From assembly GCF_963169125.1 (NCBI RefSeq), contig NC_084794.1:229845219-229909218 (forward strand): 64,000 nucleotides of DNA, in the 5' to 3' direction. This document shows positions 44,399 through 55,579 of the stretch, one piece after another. The number at the start of each line of letters is the position of its first letter. Within the stretch, counting starts at the first letter, position 1. Source of the stretch: Humulus lupulus (lineage: Eukaryota > Streptophyta > Magnoliopsida > Rosales > Cannabaceae). The notes under the pieces were generated by a model. It did no database searches and was not told the DNA's origin. It saw only the letters and a program-made list of their open reading frames with translations. Both the position numbers and the translations under genes were made by a program.

Positions 44399-45476
44399 TG
44401 TTATATTATTTTATAATATAATGTAATATTATATTATTTTCTAATATAATATTTTAGATTAAATAAATGTGACAAAGAGTGCCACATATTGTAACATATA
44501 ATAGAGAGTTACAATATTTAGATATATGTGAATATCCAAATATGTAACATATTTGGTGTTACAAATTCAGTCACAAATCTATAACTTCCAAATATTACCC
44601 AATAATGTGTAGATTGTATGTTACACATTTGAGATTGGATTTCACAAAGCCATGATGAAATATGGCTGTTGGAGACATGTTTTTAACTTCCATTGGGTGT
44701 TTGGAGGTTACAAAATCATGTGGGAAAGGATTTGGGATGTTTTGGAACATTTTGGAAAAATGACTTTTTATGCTGAAAATAGCCTATGGTCGCGGCCTGG
44801 GGGGCATAGGCCAATGGTTGCGGCCACTGATAGTCTTGGCCGCAGCCAGTGAGGCTGACAGCCAATTTGGTTTTTCAGTTTTTTCCAATTTGAACGGTTC
44901 TAACATCCCAAGTAACTCCCAAATCTCCATTTTAATTCCATAAACATCAAATTAAACATTGTTAACAGCCATGGGGGTTGGTGGAATTTGAAATTCAAAG
45001 GGGTATCTCAAACTCTATAAATAGGAGCCTAATGCTCACTTGTATGACACACCATTTTCCATCCACAAAGCACTTGGTTGGAAAATACACCATAGAGGCT
45101 TGATAATTCCAGAGAGCTATTTCCTAGAGAGATCCCTTAGTGCTTAGAGAATAGGGAGAAATAAGCTTTTGGACAAAGGTTTTGAACCTTGTTCAAGTTG
45201 GTGGTCCCCACTACTCTACACTTTGGTTGTGTGAGAGTTTGTTCCTTTTATCGGTTTTATTTTCATTCTTTTGATCTTGTTGATCTTATTTACTTGTATT
45301 ATTATTGTTTTGAGTTTGTAATCCTCTTCTTCTACATCCTTCTATTTACTTGTATTTTGAGTAATTGAGTTGTAATATTTCTTTAATCAATATTATCTTG
45401 TCTATTGTATTTTTTGCATAGAGTTGTATTTTGGTTTTTCCATATTTCCATTGAGTATAATATATATTCTCTAACA
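44399..45476 (+). repeat. 5' LTR of copia-X2
   Basis: 1078 bp, TGTTATATT at the start and TCTCTAACA at the end, inverted match to 1494-2494. TATA box TATAAATA at 45016-45023. The 70 bp before it (44326-44398) are AT-rich and resemble the LTR start, so the exact left border is uncertain. Confidence 0.82.
45016..45023 (+). promoter_or_regulatory. LTR TATA box of copia-X2
   Basis: TATAAATA in the context AACTCTATAAATAGGAGCC, conserved with copia-X1 (1938-1945, minus). Confidence 0.6.
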
Positions 45477-45503
45477 ATCAAAAGCTTATTCCTTTTTGTT
45501 TCA

Positions 45504-48450
45504 ATGGAAGGTAAGACCATCAAGATCATGAACCAAGTCCTAGTGAGGTTGGATAGGTTTGATGGATCCAATTTCACTAGGTGGCAAGACAAGGTGAAAT
45601 TCCTTTTGAACAATACCAAAGATAGCCTACATCGTTGAGTCATCCTTAGCACCTCTAGCTGAAACGACCCGAATTTGCTAATTGGGCTTAGGGCCTTGAT
45701 TAGTGTGCCTGGAGGGCAATAAGTGATTTAATTTTCTTGTATGTGAATTTATGTGTATATATGTTCTATATGTGTGATATGTCTGTACAGCACGATCCGA
45801 GACAGTCTTAAGGAGCAGTAGGCCAGAGAGTCACAACGAGGTTGAGATTCGAACTCGGGGCGAGTCGAGGGGTAAATCGGGTATTAGTTGAGTTATGGGA
45901 TTATCGGGACATAGAAATAAATATTTGGAGATATATTTGAGGATAGAATGCCTAGGCGGGAATATTTGGGGAATTTACCATTTTTGCCCTCGGGGACGTT
46001 TTGGTACCCCGAGCCTTGAGGTAACCTTTAGACTTAAGTTATATAAAACAAATAAAAGAAAGGAACTGTTTAGAAACTTGTAAACCGACTCATACTTCTC
46101 CTCATACTGAAGTTAGTTTGAGCTTATCTCTCTCTCACTCTCTAAGACAACACTCAAGAGGAAACCTAAAGGAATTACCAAGGAATTGAGGGGATTTCAA
46201 CTGGGATGCTTTAGGAGTTTGAAGCTTTGGGATTGAGGATCAAAATTCTGGGATTAAGCTCAGCAAGGTAAGCTCTAAATACTAAAGTCTAGTCTTGAAT
46301 TTTCTGCTGGTTCTAGAGGTTTGCATGTAGCTAAGTTTTGGAGCATACTTTGATAAGGTTTTGATGTTGTTTATGTGCTGGAGTAACTATGTTGAATATC
46401 TAGGAGTCTTAGCTTGGTTTTGGTGGTAATTGGCTTGAAGAAGGGATGAAAAACTGATGGAAAATCTGGGTTCGTCGTATAGAGTCGCGGCCCTAGGAGG
46501 GGTGTGCCGCGGCCCGCATGCGCGCGCAGCCATGGGAGGCTGGGAGAATTCGAGCGCGCCGCGGCCCGCGTGGTGGTCAATGGAGAGCTAGCCTCTGTTT
46601 TGAGGCTAGCTGCGGCTCTAGTGGGAGGGGCCGCGGCCCTTAGTGTCAGTGAGGATTTTAATGATATTTTTGACTTGGGAACTTAAAGGGTAAGGCTCGG
46701 GATGGATTTTATCATTCAGATTGATAGAATTCAAGATCCCGGAGGTTAGGGTTACGGTTTGTGGTTATTGGTTGGGTTGGAATTTGATGGTCGGATATTA
46801 TTATGTGTTGTGACTAGGATTTCGGCGAGGCTCACGTTAGCGGACTGTGCTCGGGGTATCGGTGCTCAGGAAGCTTGGAACTCAGGTAAGAAAACCCTTG
46901 TTCCCATAGAGCTTGTGTACAGGGCTGAGCCCAATATATTGAATGGAAATGACATGCAGGGCCGAGCCCTAAATACTAGAATTGTTGAGCATGGCTCTTT
47001 GTCTGTTTATGTTTGAATTCTGTGCTTGTTGCTATATCGTGTTTGATATTATATGTGTGATCGGCTAGAGTCAGGAACGGTGTAGACTGGGAACGGCGTG
47101 GGGCCGAGAACGGTGTCAAGCATGATGAGTGCAAGGCCGAGAACGGCGTTGAGCACGTGGGGTGCGAGTTGCTAGGGCGAGTCCCTAATAGGATACTTGG
47201 GATATCCTTACAGCATGGTCCGCGAACCCAGGGCTTGGTAAATGCCTGGGACGGCTAGGCCGTATGTGTTTAGCCTTTGGTGGCCTGCTTATATGTTTGA
47301 TTCATGTATTGCTTATGTTATCTGTTATGGGTTTTCTTGCTGGGCTTCGGCTCACAGATGCTCTGTGGTGCAGGTAAGGGTAAGGAGAAGATCAACCAAC
47401 CATGAGCACAGCTGGCGTGAGGCGGCGTGTACATGTCCGGCCATCCTGGCTGTCTTAGCTAGGGGATTTTGGGAGATGCTTATAAATGAACTTATATTTT
47501 GTCGCCTAGTCGACTCTGACCGGTTTTGTGTTGTAAATATTTTCTAAACCATGTTTTGGGATCCCAAATGTAAATCTTTATAATTGAATGTGAAAAACTA
47601 CTTTCTCTAATGTTTTCCTTGTAATTAGGGCTTAATGACACGTTTTGAGTTAAAACCTCGATTAGCGAGTTGAAAGCACGATTTTAAACACACTTAGTAA
47701 CGGCTCTAAGGAGGTAGGGCGTTACACTAGCCGAGCCATCCGACAAAGATACTCCCAAGGTGGTGGAGAAAAGAAAGAAGAGAGAAGAGGACAACCTTCT
47801 TTGTAGGGGTCATATCCTTAATTCCCTATCTGATAGGCTATATGACCTCTATACCAATACCAAATCCGCGAAGGAGATTTGGGACGCCTTGGAGAGTAAG
47901 TACAAGGTCGAGGAAGAAGGTACAAGAAAGTTCTTAATTTCTCAATATTTTGAATTTTCTTTCATTGATGGGAAAACTCTTTTACCTCAAATTCATGAGT
48001 TACAAGTGATTGTGAACAAGTTTAAAGTTCTCAAGATTGAGCTTCCCGAGGCCTTTCAAGGTTGTGCAATAGTGGAAAAATTACCACCAACTTGAAGGAG
48101 CTATAGGAAAAGAATCCTCCATAAGAATGAGGATTGCACTTTGGAAGAGATCCAAAAACACATTAGAATTGAAGAGGAATCGAGAATAAGAGATAAGGGT
48201 GTGAATGAGTCTAAAGATGAGACTTCCAAGGCCAATGCAGTTTCACACAAGCACCCCAAGGGCAACAACAACAAAAAGGGTAGTGGGAACCCTTTAGGTC
48301 CAAAGAAAGATCATGGATAATTCAAAGACGTGAGAGGTCATTGTTTTGTTTGTGGAAAATTCGGGCACTATGCTAGAGTATGTAGGTACTGAAAGGAGCC
48401 ACATGAGAATGAGGTAAATGCTATAGAATAGGAAGAAGAGATCCTAGCAT
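45504..48450 (+). pseudogene. gag: copia-X2 gag, split by a solo LTR
   Basis: Starts MEGKTIKIMNQVLVRLDRF, then FDGSNFTRWQDKVKF. A frame change near 45605-45620 follows, and the third frame continues APLA up to the solo LTR. After 47731 it resumes EPSDKDTPKVVEKRKKR. A UBN2-type Gag domain follows (LCRGHILNSLSDRLYDLY, SAKEIWDALESKYK, IHELQVIVNKFKVLKIELPE; 47800-48060). TGA at 48093-48095 replaces the Trp of LPPTW. The rest, including the zinc knuckle CFVCGKFGHYARVC (about 48343-48384), lies in a shifted frame with further stops. Gag would package RNA. With no pol in the element, it would need enzymes from another element. Confidence 0.82.
45660..47726 (+). repeat. Solo LTR, Tekay type, in copia-X2 gag
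   Basis: 2067 bp, TGAAACGACCC at the start and GGGCGTTACA at the end, flanked by a perfect duplication CTAGC (45655-45659 and 47727-47731). Ends and internal words (GGGCCTTGATTAG, GCTGGGC..GCTCACA) match the Tekay LTR at 8059-10420. Removing it with one CTAGC joins gag codons exactly. Small ORFs at 46504-47547 have no known domain. Confidence 0.93.
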
Positions 48451-49362
48451 GATTACCATGTTTATGTGCCTTGTTGGGAAATTGTTATTTTGTAATAAAG
48501 TTTGTACTCTTGAAGGCTATCAATAAAATTAAAGTATTATTCTATGATAATTCCTTATTTTGCTATGAGACATTTGTGTGAGATATTAACAAAGTTTCAA
48601 AATGAACTTGTTAAAATAATAGGTAAGAGTGTAGACCTATTATTTCATAATGTGATCATTTGTTTGAGAAATTCTCACATTACATTTGTGTTCACATTTT
48701 TAAAGTTGCTTTGAAAGAAGTGTGCCTTGCTTTAGCAAGTAAATAAATCAAGATAAACATTGAGGTTTTTATCTTGAGAGTTTATTATGTGGCTTAGAGG
48801 AGTCGTGATGAACTTTGAGAATCATAAGTATAGATTTATCTTGGAGGATAAATGACTTGATAGAAATGAAGAATTTCTTTTTAAAAGTGATTATCACTAT
48901 GTGAGAAATATAGAGGTGATGCTCCAAAAGTTAATCAATTTATTTTGTTGATAATAATTGATTAATTTGGTCATCCTATCAAATAGGTGATTTAAAATTC
49001 CACTTTCTAAATCACATTGGCTATATGTGTATAGAATGAACAAATCTAGACATGTTTGGTGTCTAAAGTTGTTGTTTTATAATATTTTGATTCAAGAAGG
49101 AATCAATTTAAAACATAAAGGAGAATTCTAGAAACAAATAGGTTTCTAGAATTAATATTCAAATGTTTATCTTGGATATTAAACTATAAAATAGTGGGGG
49201 TGTTGACTATGGTCAAAAGCACTATTTTAAAGGGGTAACTATTTTAATTAAACTATGTCTAGCAACAAAGTTTGAATAAAATAATGAGTGTTTAAGGATG
49301 CATGCATGAGAAAAGAAATGACTCAAATGGAATCATTTCTACATCTCAAGGGATGGAACTTA
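48451..49362 (+). other. Non-coding internal DNA of copia-X2
   Basis: AT-rich, no coding motifs. 48640-48900 is the inverted counterpart of 1-345 in copia-X1, so this non-coding part is a conserved feature of the family rather than random filler. Confidence 0.65.
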
Positions 49363-49510
49363 TGTTGGATTAGCTTATACAGGATCTTTATTTATGTTCA
49401 TGTATTTCTAATATTAAACAAATTAATATGAGATAGCCTAAAACATGTTTCTAAAATTGAATTCAAAGAGAAACAAAGAACAGAATACTTACAGTATACG
49501 CAGGGGAATG
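49363..49510 (-). repeat. Fragment of an Angela LTR end
   Basis: About 148 bp matching, in reverse, the last part of the Angela LTR (compare 18310-18460): GGATCTTTATTTATG, AATTAATATGAGATA and CTTACAGTATACGCAG are all shared. It begins TGTTGG and stops abruptly at coding sequence of the Tat1 antisense gene. A truncated insertion or deletion product. Confidence 0.75.
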
Positions 49511-50671
49511 AAAGAACACTCCTCAGCAGCTTTGATGGCAAGACCACTCTCTTTGCGCTCATCACGAAGGCGCTGCTGGTACCGCTGGAGTGCTTTGGCC
49601 ACCATAAAGTCTGTGTTCATCTTTGCCTCTTCGAGTCTCGGAAAGGGGTGAGGACCATGGGATTCACACTCTACCCCACCTGCAGCAGCCCACATTGTCG
49701 AAGACGGGCGTCAATGACAAGACGGGGAAGCTCTAACTCCTCATCGAAAAGAAAGTCGATCACCCGAAGCCTCTAGTTGAAAGACTCCATGAATGGAGTA
49801 TGGCGATACGTACTTAATCGAGAAAATCAAGACGGATGTCATCTAAAGGCTAAGGGCTCGGATTAACTAACAAAGATTTAGTACTTACTGACGGTGGTGA
49901 AGTCTAAGAGCAGGGTGGGGTTAGTCCTCGTCGAGAAGTCGTCCAAAAGAATTGATCTTTGTAGGCCTGAGCATGATTTTCATTGCCGAATGGAGCTTTA
50001 TACCCATTTTTCTCTAAGCTGGTGTATTTCATTAGTTTGTAGTACCCTCCCTTCTCCCCTCTCTTTGAGCATTGCCGAAATCTGTAGATATACAGTATTT
50101 CGACAGGAGAAGAAGTAGGCCAGTCTTTGCTTTTGTAGAGGACGTAGAGTCCAGCCAACACCCGGTAGCCGTTCGGCGAGAGCTGGAATGGGGCTATGCC
50201 GACGTACTTGAGGAAGTCGACATAGTACTGGTGCAGCGGCAATGCTGCTCCTGTCTGGAGGTGTGAGGCGCTCCAAGGCCTAAGTTCGTGGACGCTTTCG
50301 TGCGCCCTCTCATCCTCCCGAGCCAAGTGCACAAGTATCTCACTGTCGTCCACCCCGTAGTTGGCAATTATTTTATTCAAGGCCCCCCGATGCCGAAGCT
50401 TGCTTGGAACATCAGCAGCCTCGAATCTGATGTCGGGATAAAGGGCATCTGACAACATCAGACTAATGTTAGCCTCTTCTTCTGAGAGGCCAGCCCTGCG
50501 GGGCCTCTCGGCCACCGGCTCTAGATTCTCCTGAACGATGAGTACCTGGCTACTACCAGCTGCATGTTTGCCCTTCTCGGGACGTTGTTCCTCCTCCTAG
50601 GCCACCTCAAGGATTTCGTCGTCGAATGAGTAGAATCCTTGTTGGTGGAGCTGGTGAAGCTCCTCGGACAT
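49511..50671 (-). pseudogene. Tat1 antisense gene, 5' part
   Basis: Minus strand. The ATG at 50671-50669 follows a splice acceptor TTTTCAG with no base between. The exon reads MSEELHQLHQQGFYSFDDE, then a TAG near 50599. It goes on to 49889 with a domain homologous to the Tat2 antisense protein: GIAPFQLSPNGYRVLAGLYV against GIAPFQLIPPSYKLLAGWFI. A donor CA-GTAAGTAC lies at 49888. A second exon at about 49800-49511 reads PRLEEAKMNTDFMVAKALQR and RDERKESGLAIKAAEEC, then is cut by the Angela fragment. The gene continues beyond copia-X2 at 44325. Stop codons show it is dead. The family is the plant gypsy-type transposon domain, function unknown. Confidence 0.72.
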
Positions 50672-51647
50672 CTGAAAACAAACACCAAGCAGTTAGCGTC
50701 TTGACCCGAAAGAGATTAGGTCAAAATGAGAGCCCCTAAGACAACTGCTTAGGGAAGAAGAAAGGGGGAAAATGTACTCTAGTGGTTCTGGGATGTCCTC
50801 GGTGCCAAATACTTGGCACCAGAGGCACCTCCGGAAAAGATGAACACCACTAGAATCTGGGAATTTTCCAAATTCCGGCCGAGGACGTAGAGTAATGAAA
50901 GACATTCCATAATACTACATATTGGTTAAATGGGCCAATTAGCCCATTTATGGTCATAAATAAGGCAAAGAAGACCTCAAAAAGGTATAAAAACGGTTTT
51001 TAAGCATGCATCCTAAACTCGAATACGCATAAAAAAAAAAAAGAATTCATAGTTTGAGGGTACTTACTCGAAATAAAACGTCGAATTGTGTTGAAGAGAG
51101 TGCAAACTTTGAAGAATAATCAATCGTTCATCTGAAAGTATGAAGCCTCAGGCCAATCATCCAGAATGGTAGAAAAAACTGGAAGGAAAGTAATGTCGGA
51201 GAAGGGTTTTGGACAGTTTGAAGAGCTAGAAGGCACAAAAATTTGAAATGAACTAAAGTAACGTTGGGGAATTTGATCCTCGACCTTTTTTAGATCCAGT
51301 GCTTAGGGATGAAGTAAAGTCACCCCAACCGTTGGATCACCTAGGACTTGGGTACTCGAGGACGATCCAAATGCCTAAAATTGGAATGGTGCGGATCGTG
51401 ACCATTGGCATTGGAAAAGAAAGCTCTAGAGTGTAAACTGAAAGGGCGCCTAGGGTATAGAAAAGACATTTCAGGCTGTGGAATTGACATTGCATTAATT
51501 GCACGGATTGATGGGCCCAACAATGAGGTTAGGGCACGTGATAGGAAACCTCGTGGTGACATCAGCGGAAGTTCAAGTGTTTCCTTCTGAGAGCCTTTTT
51601 AAGTCTTCATCAGCTTTATGTCTCCACTGTCCGAGGACAGAGAGAGA
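50672..51647 (-). other. Upstream region of the Tat1 antisense gene (intron 1, leader, promoter)
   Basis: By analogy with Tat2 this holds the promoter, untranslated exon 1 and intron 1. A TATA-like TTAAAAAGG (minus) lies at 51594-51602, 60 bp from the Tat1 polypurine tract. No clear exon 1 donor was pinned down. Short ORFs at 50693-51562 lack recognisable domains. Confidence 0.4.
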
Positions 51648-51660
51648 CTTGGGGGGCAAA
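51648..51660 (+). promoter_or_regulatory. Polypurine tract of Tat1
   Basis: CTTGGGGGGCAAA immediately before TGTTGTCTG. Nearly identical to the Tat2 tract (25041-25054, minus). Confidence 0.8.
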
Positions 51661-52016
51661 TGTTGTCTGTTTTTTCACCCAGGGACACGTGTCACTTTTT
51701 TGTGAGACAACACCCAAAAAGATATGTCCTTGGGGGATCAATCCAACAGTTGGAAGTCGCCCTCCTCGGGTAGTAAGAAGGTGTCGACCTCCTTCCTGGG
51801 CCATGTCCCGAGATACACGACTGTCTTCGTAAGGTTACCTCCCGAGGATGCTTCATAGTCTACGCCTTTTCCTTGCTCCCAGTTATGTTCCAAGCCAAGG
51901 ACCTAGTCCTTAGAATCTTAGGAATAAGCCAGGCGGCAGCCAATGCAGACTAGCTGCCTCAGAGGAAGACCTGACAACCTTTTTGGGTGATTTTCCTACA
52001 ACTTTACCGATGGTAC
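51661..52016 (+). repeat. 3' LTR of Tat1, first 356 bp
   Basis: Starts TGTTGTCTG right after the polypurine tract, where Tat2's LTR starts TGTTATCCAG. It is cut at 52016 by an Angela-like LTR. The remainder was not found in the window. Confidence 0.7.
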
Positions 52017-53168
52017 TGTTAGAAATTGTGCCCTGAAAGCTTATGTAGTAGACATTGTTTTGAGAACTAAATTGAATTTGTTATGCATATATTTTATGGA
52101 CTATATTATTATGTGATAATATTAAGTAAATATCAGAAAAATTCCTAAGTTCATATATGTGATCTCAACCACGTAGTGGTACGGAGGATTGTATTTGAGA
52201 TAAATGAACTTGAATAGTTCGCAGTAATATAAAGTTATGGAATCTTTAGATTAATTACTGCAAGTACGGTCTACTAGTATTATTAATACATGTGATCTAG
52301 ATCCGGATCACTAGTGTAGTAGGACATTTTAGTGGAGGTACTTTGTATATTGGAGAATATATAAAATTGGACCAGATATGTTTATTAATACTTAGTTAAA
52401 TACAGTTTCGAAGTATTAATTAAATATATCAACTGATGATCATATACAAATAGATCTTAATCCTGAAGTTACTATGAACTCTTGTTTATGTTATATAAGT
52501 TCTTTGATTCACTCGTTAGGGTCTGTCAGAATGATCAGGCTAGAAACTTTTGTTTTGGGAACTCATTAATATAAATGGTTGGGGACATAGTATACAGATA
52601 TGGAATATATACCTTCTCGCAAGAAATTGAATAATGGTTCTCTTAAGGGTTGACTTTTGGGACTAAAAAGGTTATTGAGCTCAAATTCATAATTTAGTTA
52701 TGAATTAACCTTCACTAGTAAAGTCAATGGTACTTAAGGAAACAAGATATAATTAAAAGGGTAAAATGGTAATTTTATTCCCGAATAATTATGAACCATT
52801 ATTAGAGGGTTAATTTGTATGTAATGATTATATCAATAGACGTTTTATCTTTATAAAGTACTTAGTAAATGAAATGTCTATAATTACAAGAGTGCAGTCT
52901 CATATTTATAGTGGAGTAATCATGAGATTAATAAATTAAGATTATTTAATTAAAGAGTTTAATTAATAATCTCAAATTTATTGTAGCTTGGAATTATAGT
53001 TCCATAGGTCCCCACAGCAGCTCTATCAACACTATTCAAGGCAAGAGTTGATATAAATGGAAAAATGGTTGAAAGACATATTTAAGAAGAAATTTGTTCT
53101 TCAGGCCAAATATACAATTATGTGATAATAGTGATTAATTAATTAATTACAAATTAGTTGTAATTAAC

Positions 53169-54135
53169 TGTTATCCCCGTTTCCTCCCTCCATTCGTGAA
53201 TCCGCACATTTAGTACATGGGTCACCCTGAAGGGACTTAAGGCCTAGATCGGGCCCAATAGACGGAGAGGGCATGAGTCCCGACGGCCCAAATATTGGTA
53301 CAGCCCAAAAGTTGTCCCGAAATGAAAGCCGGGACCGTGAGGTTGGCATGTTTTTTCTTCCCAGACCCTTCGTATGGTGTGTCCGGAATACGATAAGGAT
53401 ATTAATTCCTCCAAGTCTGAAAATGGACCGGGACGACAGTGGACGAACCCGGATCCTGGTAAATGAACCAGGGTCTTGGTAAATGAAGAGGGATGTTAGT
53501 AAACGAACCCGGACCAGGCGACCAGGTTGGGCGTGACAAGTTGTCCCCGATACTGACACCACCCCGAAAAACACAGAGTTTTGTCCCCATAACTAACCTA
53601 CAGAAGAGGTTACATACGGAATGTACACTGTTATTTCAGAACCGTATTGCCACTACTCTGACAGATCCTGCCCCCCGATTCTCCTTAGAAGCCCACGTGA
53701 ACCAGACTGACGTCGTATACTGTTGTCAGTCTTATAGCATGGTTACGCTACGGTCCGCCCAATGGGCCCTGATTAGTGCATTTTATTTAATCACACTCCT
53801 TTGTATTACGCCTCCATTAGTGAGCAAATAATGTTTATACCCTCATTGGGCCTAGATTAGTCTGGCCCAAACCCAGAGCACTCAACTGCCTATAAATATG
53901 AACAGTTGTGCACTGTGGAGGGGTCAGAATTTTTCTCTTGTAAGCATATACTCTGCTCAAACTCAGAGAGAAACTCCATTACTAAAGCTTCTTAAGCTCT
54001 AATACAACAGACTCGTAGACTAAGACTCTTTAATGCCCCAACCACGTAAAATTCCTTGTGCGATTATTTCTAATCATTTCTTCCTAAGCTCTCTTATCTT
54101 TTTATAATTCTAGTTTCCGAAAAACTCGGTAAACA
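53169..54135 (+). repeat. Solo LTR, Tat type
   Basis: 967 bp, TGTTATCC at the start and CCGAAAAACTCGGTAAACA at the end; the last 19 bases equal the LTR end of Tat2. Flanked by a perfect duplication TTAAC (53164-53168 and 54136-54140). TATA box at 53891-53898. The middle is not obviously the same as Tat2, so it is a related but distinct family. ORFs inside (53164-53831) are shadows without a domain. Confidence 0.92.
53891..53898 (+). promoter_or_regulatory. TATA box of the Tat solo LTR
   Basis: TATAAATA followed by ATGAACAG. Spacing to the LTR end (about 240 bp) is shorter than in Tat2 (about 305 bp). Confidence 0.6.
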
Positions 54136-55200
54136 TTAACAAAATTTATTAATGTTTAATTATTATGTAATTTTCAAAATTATATTAAATAATTAAATTA
54201 ATTTTCGAAATTATATTAAATAATTAATTAATTATCATTTTCGAATTATAGTAAATTAAATATTTAATTTCAAAATTTATATTGGTTTTAATTAATTGGT
54301 AGAATTAATTAAATATCTTTATTTGAGTTGGAGAAAATAATCTGATAAGTTCAAATTGGATTTGAATTTAAAAGATTGATATTTATTCAAATAACTAATT
54401 ATATTTGATAATTAGTTAAAAAGATATTTAATTTGAATTAATTATCAGGTTGTTAGATTTTTATCTGATAAGGTAGTTTGAATAAATAATTTAAATAAAA
54501 ATAAAAAAATCAAATATCCCTAAAATATAGGGTGTTACACGACCACACACAGCCCATGGACTTTGTGTGGCGTGTACTGTACAATTTTAGGGGATATATT
54601 TTTTAATTTTATGTATTTAATTAATTAATTAATGGATAATTCAAAATTTTGTTTTTGGATATTTTCATTAATAAGATAATTAATTAAAAGATAAATTGTA
54701 AGTTAGTTACATATTTACTTTTTAAATTTGAATATTTTTTTTAAGTAAGACTTATCAGAAAATAAAAAAGATACTCAATAATTCGCTCTGTGGAAAAGAA
54801 CGATAATTTTCAATCTATCCCTGGAAAGATATAGAACCAATTTCAGGCCTTATTCTTTGGATCTCATGTGCTGAGTACATCAAGTAGAATCACAAATTTA
54901 ACTATCCTTTATTCTCTAAGTGCCCACACACTTCTTGAGGTGTAAAGAACGTTGTGGAAGATCTTGGTGTGAGTACCTCGGAGCAGCTTGGATAGGAAGT
55001 TCGTTCAGATTAGGAAAATATAGCAAGGACACTTGATAGGTATCAAGAGGTATGTTCTCTATTTTCTTGCTTAAGATTAATGTATGTATATTAATAGATT
55101 CGCATATTTAAAGGTAGTTTAATATGTTATACAAAAATTTGTTGTACATTGGGCCAAACCACCACATTTCCGCTGCGTATTAGGAAACTCATTCCTAACA

Positions 55201-55579
55201 ATTAGTATCAGAGCGGTCATTAATCTCTGCATACATTAAAAACTTTGTGTGCATAATATGCATTCTTATGTTATTGTAATATATGTGAATGGATGGTTGT
55301 ATGTATGTTTAACGTTTATTCTTAAGGGTCGTTAATTATATGATGTTTTGGATTTAGGATTTTTTCTTAAGTTTCTATATGAAAAATGTAAGCCATTATG
55401 GGGCATAGGAATTTTATGTAATTTAATTTTCTGCATTAAATTATTGGAAAAAATTTGTAAGGCCCGAGCCTCGAGTTCTGTTCCCCGAAGCCCGAGCCTA
55501 AGGCTGTCGCACTCGCCATGCTGGCCCGCGCCCATGCGCCTCCTGCTGCCGCACGCACTTGCGCCCCTGCGTCACCCAG
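55201..55579 (+). other. Primer site and leader of the second Angela-like element, truncated
   Basis: Primer-binding site TAGTATCAGAGC at 55203-55214 (one change from the initiator-Met type), then AT-rich leader turning into a GC-rich stretch at about 55460-55579. The element is cut at 55579 by the hairpin-LTR element, and no gag is present. The GC-rich wording CCCATGCGCC is also found in the 50-bp spacer 60612-60661. Confidence 0.65.

Larger units (their letters stand above)
44399..49362 (+). mobile_element. copia-X2: gag-only copia element inserted in the Tat1 antisense gene
   Basis: Same family as copia-X1, opposite orientation. 5' LTR 44399-45476, gag 45504-48450 (split by a solo LTR), then about 0.9 kb of non-coding internal DNA. 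No protease, integrase or RT motif follows gag. No 3' LTR is present: the internal sequence stops at an Angela LTR scrap at 49363. A purine tract AGTGGGGGTG at about 49194-49203 could be its PPT, but no LTR follows. Confidence 0.75.
2495..52016 (+). mobile_element. Tat1: old Ty3/gypsy Tat-lineage element, heavily interrupted
   Basis: The host layer of the nest. Kept parts are gag-pol (2496-7831), a post-pol stem-loop (8002-8037), the 3' region with a 64-bp tandem array and an antisense gene (41208-44325 and 49511-51600), the polypurine tract (51648-51660) and the first 356 bp of the 3' LTR (51661-52016). Blocks 8059-41207 and about 44330-49510 are later insertions. Assignment to one element follows from matching order and orientation. 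Tat2 (24152-38491) shows the same order of pol, hairpin, repeats, antisense gene, PPT and LTR as an uninterrupted model. The 5' LTR and gag N-terminus are missing at the copia-X1 border. Confidence 0.75.
52017..55200 (+). repeat. 5' LTR of a second Angela-like copia element, split by a Tat solo LTR
   Basis: Starts TGTTAGAAATTG and ends ATTCCTAACA (terminal inverted repeat TGTTAG/CTAACA). Without the 53169-54140 insertion it is about 2.2 kb. Internal wording (AGTTCTTTGA.., TTTTGGGAACTC, ATGGTTCTCTTA) parallels the Angela LTR at 17100-17260. A primer site follows at 55203. GGTAC at 52012-52016 is the left flank. No coding content. Confidence 0.8.

Noticed and set aside
46504..47547. Plus-strand ORFs of 60-101 codons as possible host genes
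   Set aside because: They sit inside a solo LTR with a perfect target duplication and show no domain or exon structure.
49194..49203. Purine tract AGTGGGGGTG followed by TTGACTATGG as the copia-X2 3' LTR start
   Set aside because: The following sequence does not match the 5' LTR (TGTTATATT), so no 3' LTR can be claimed.
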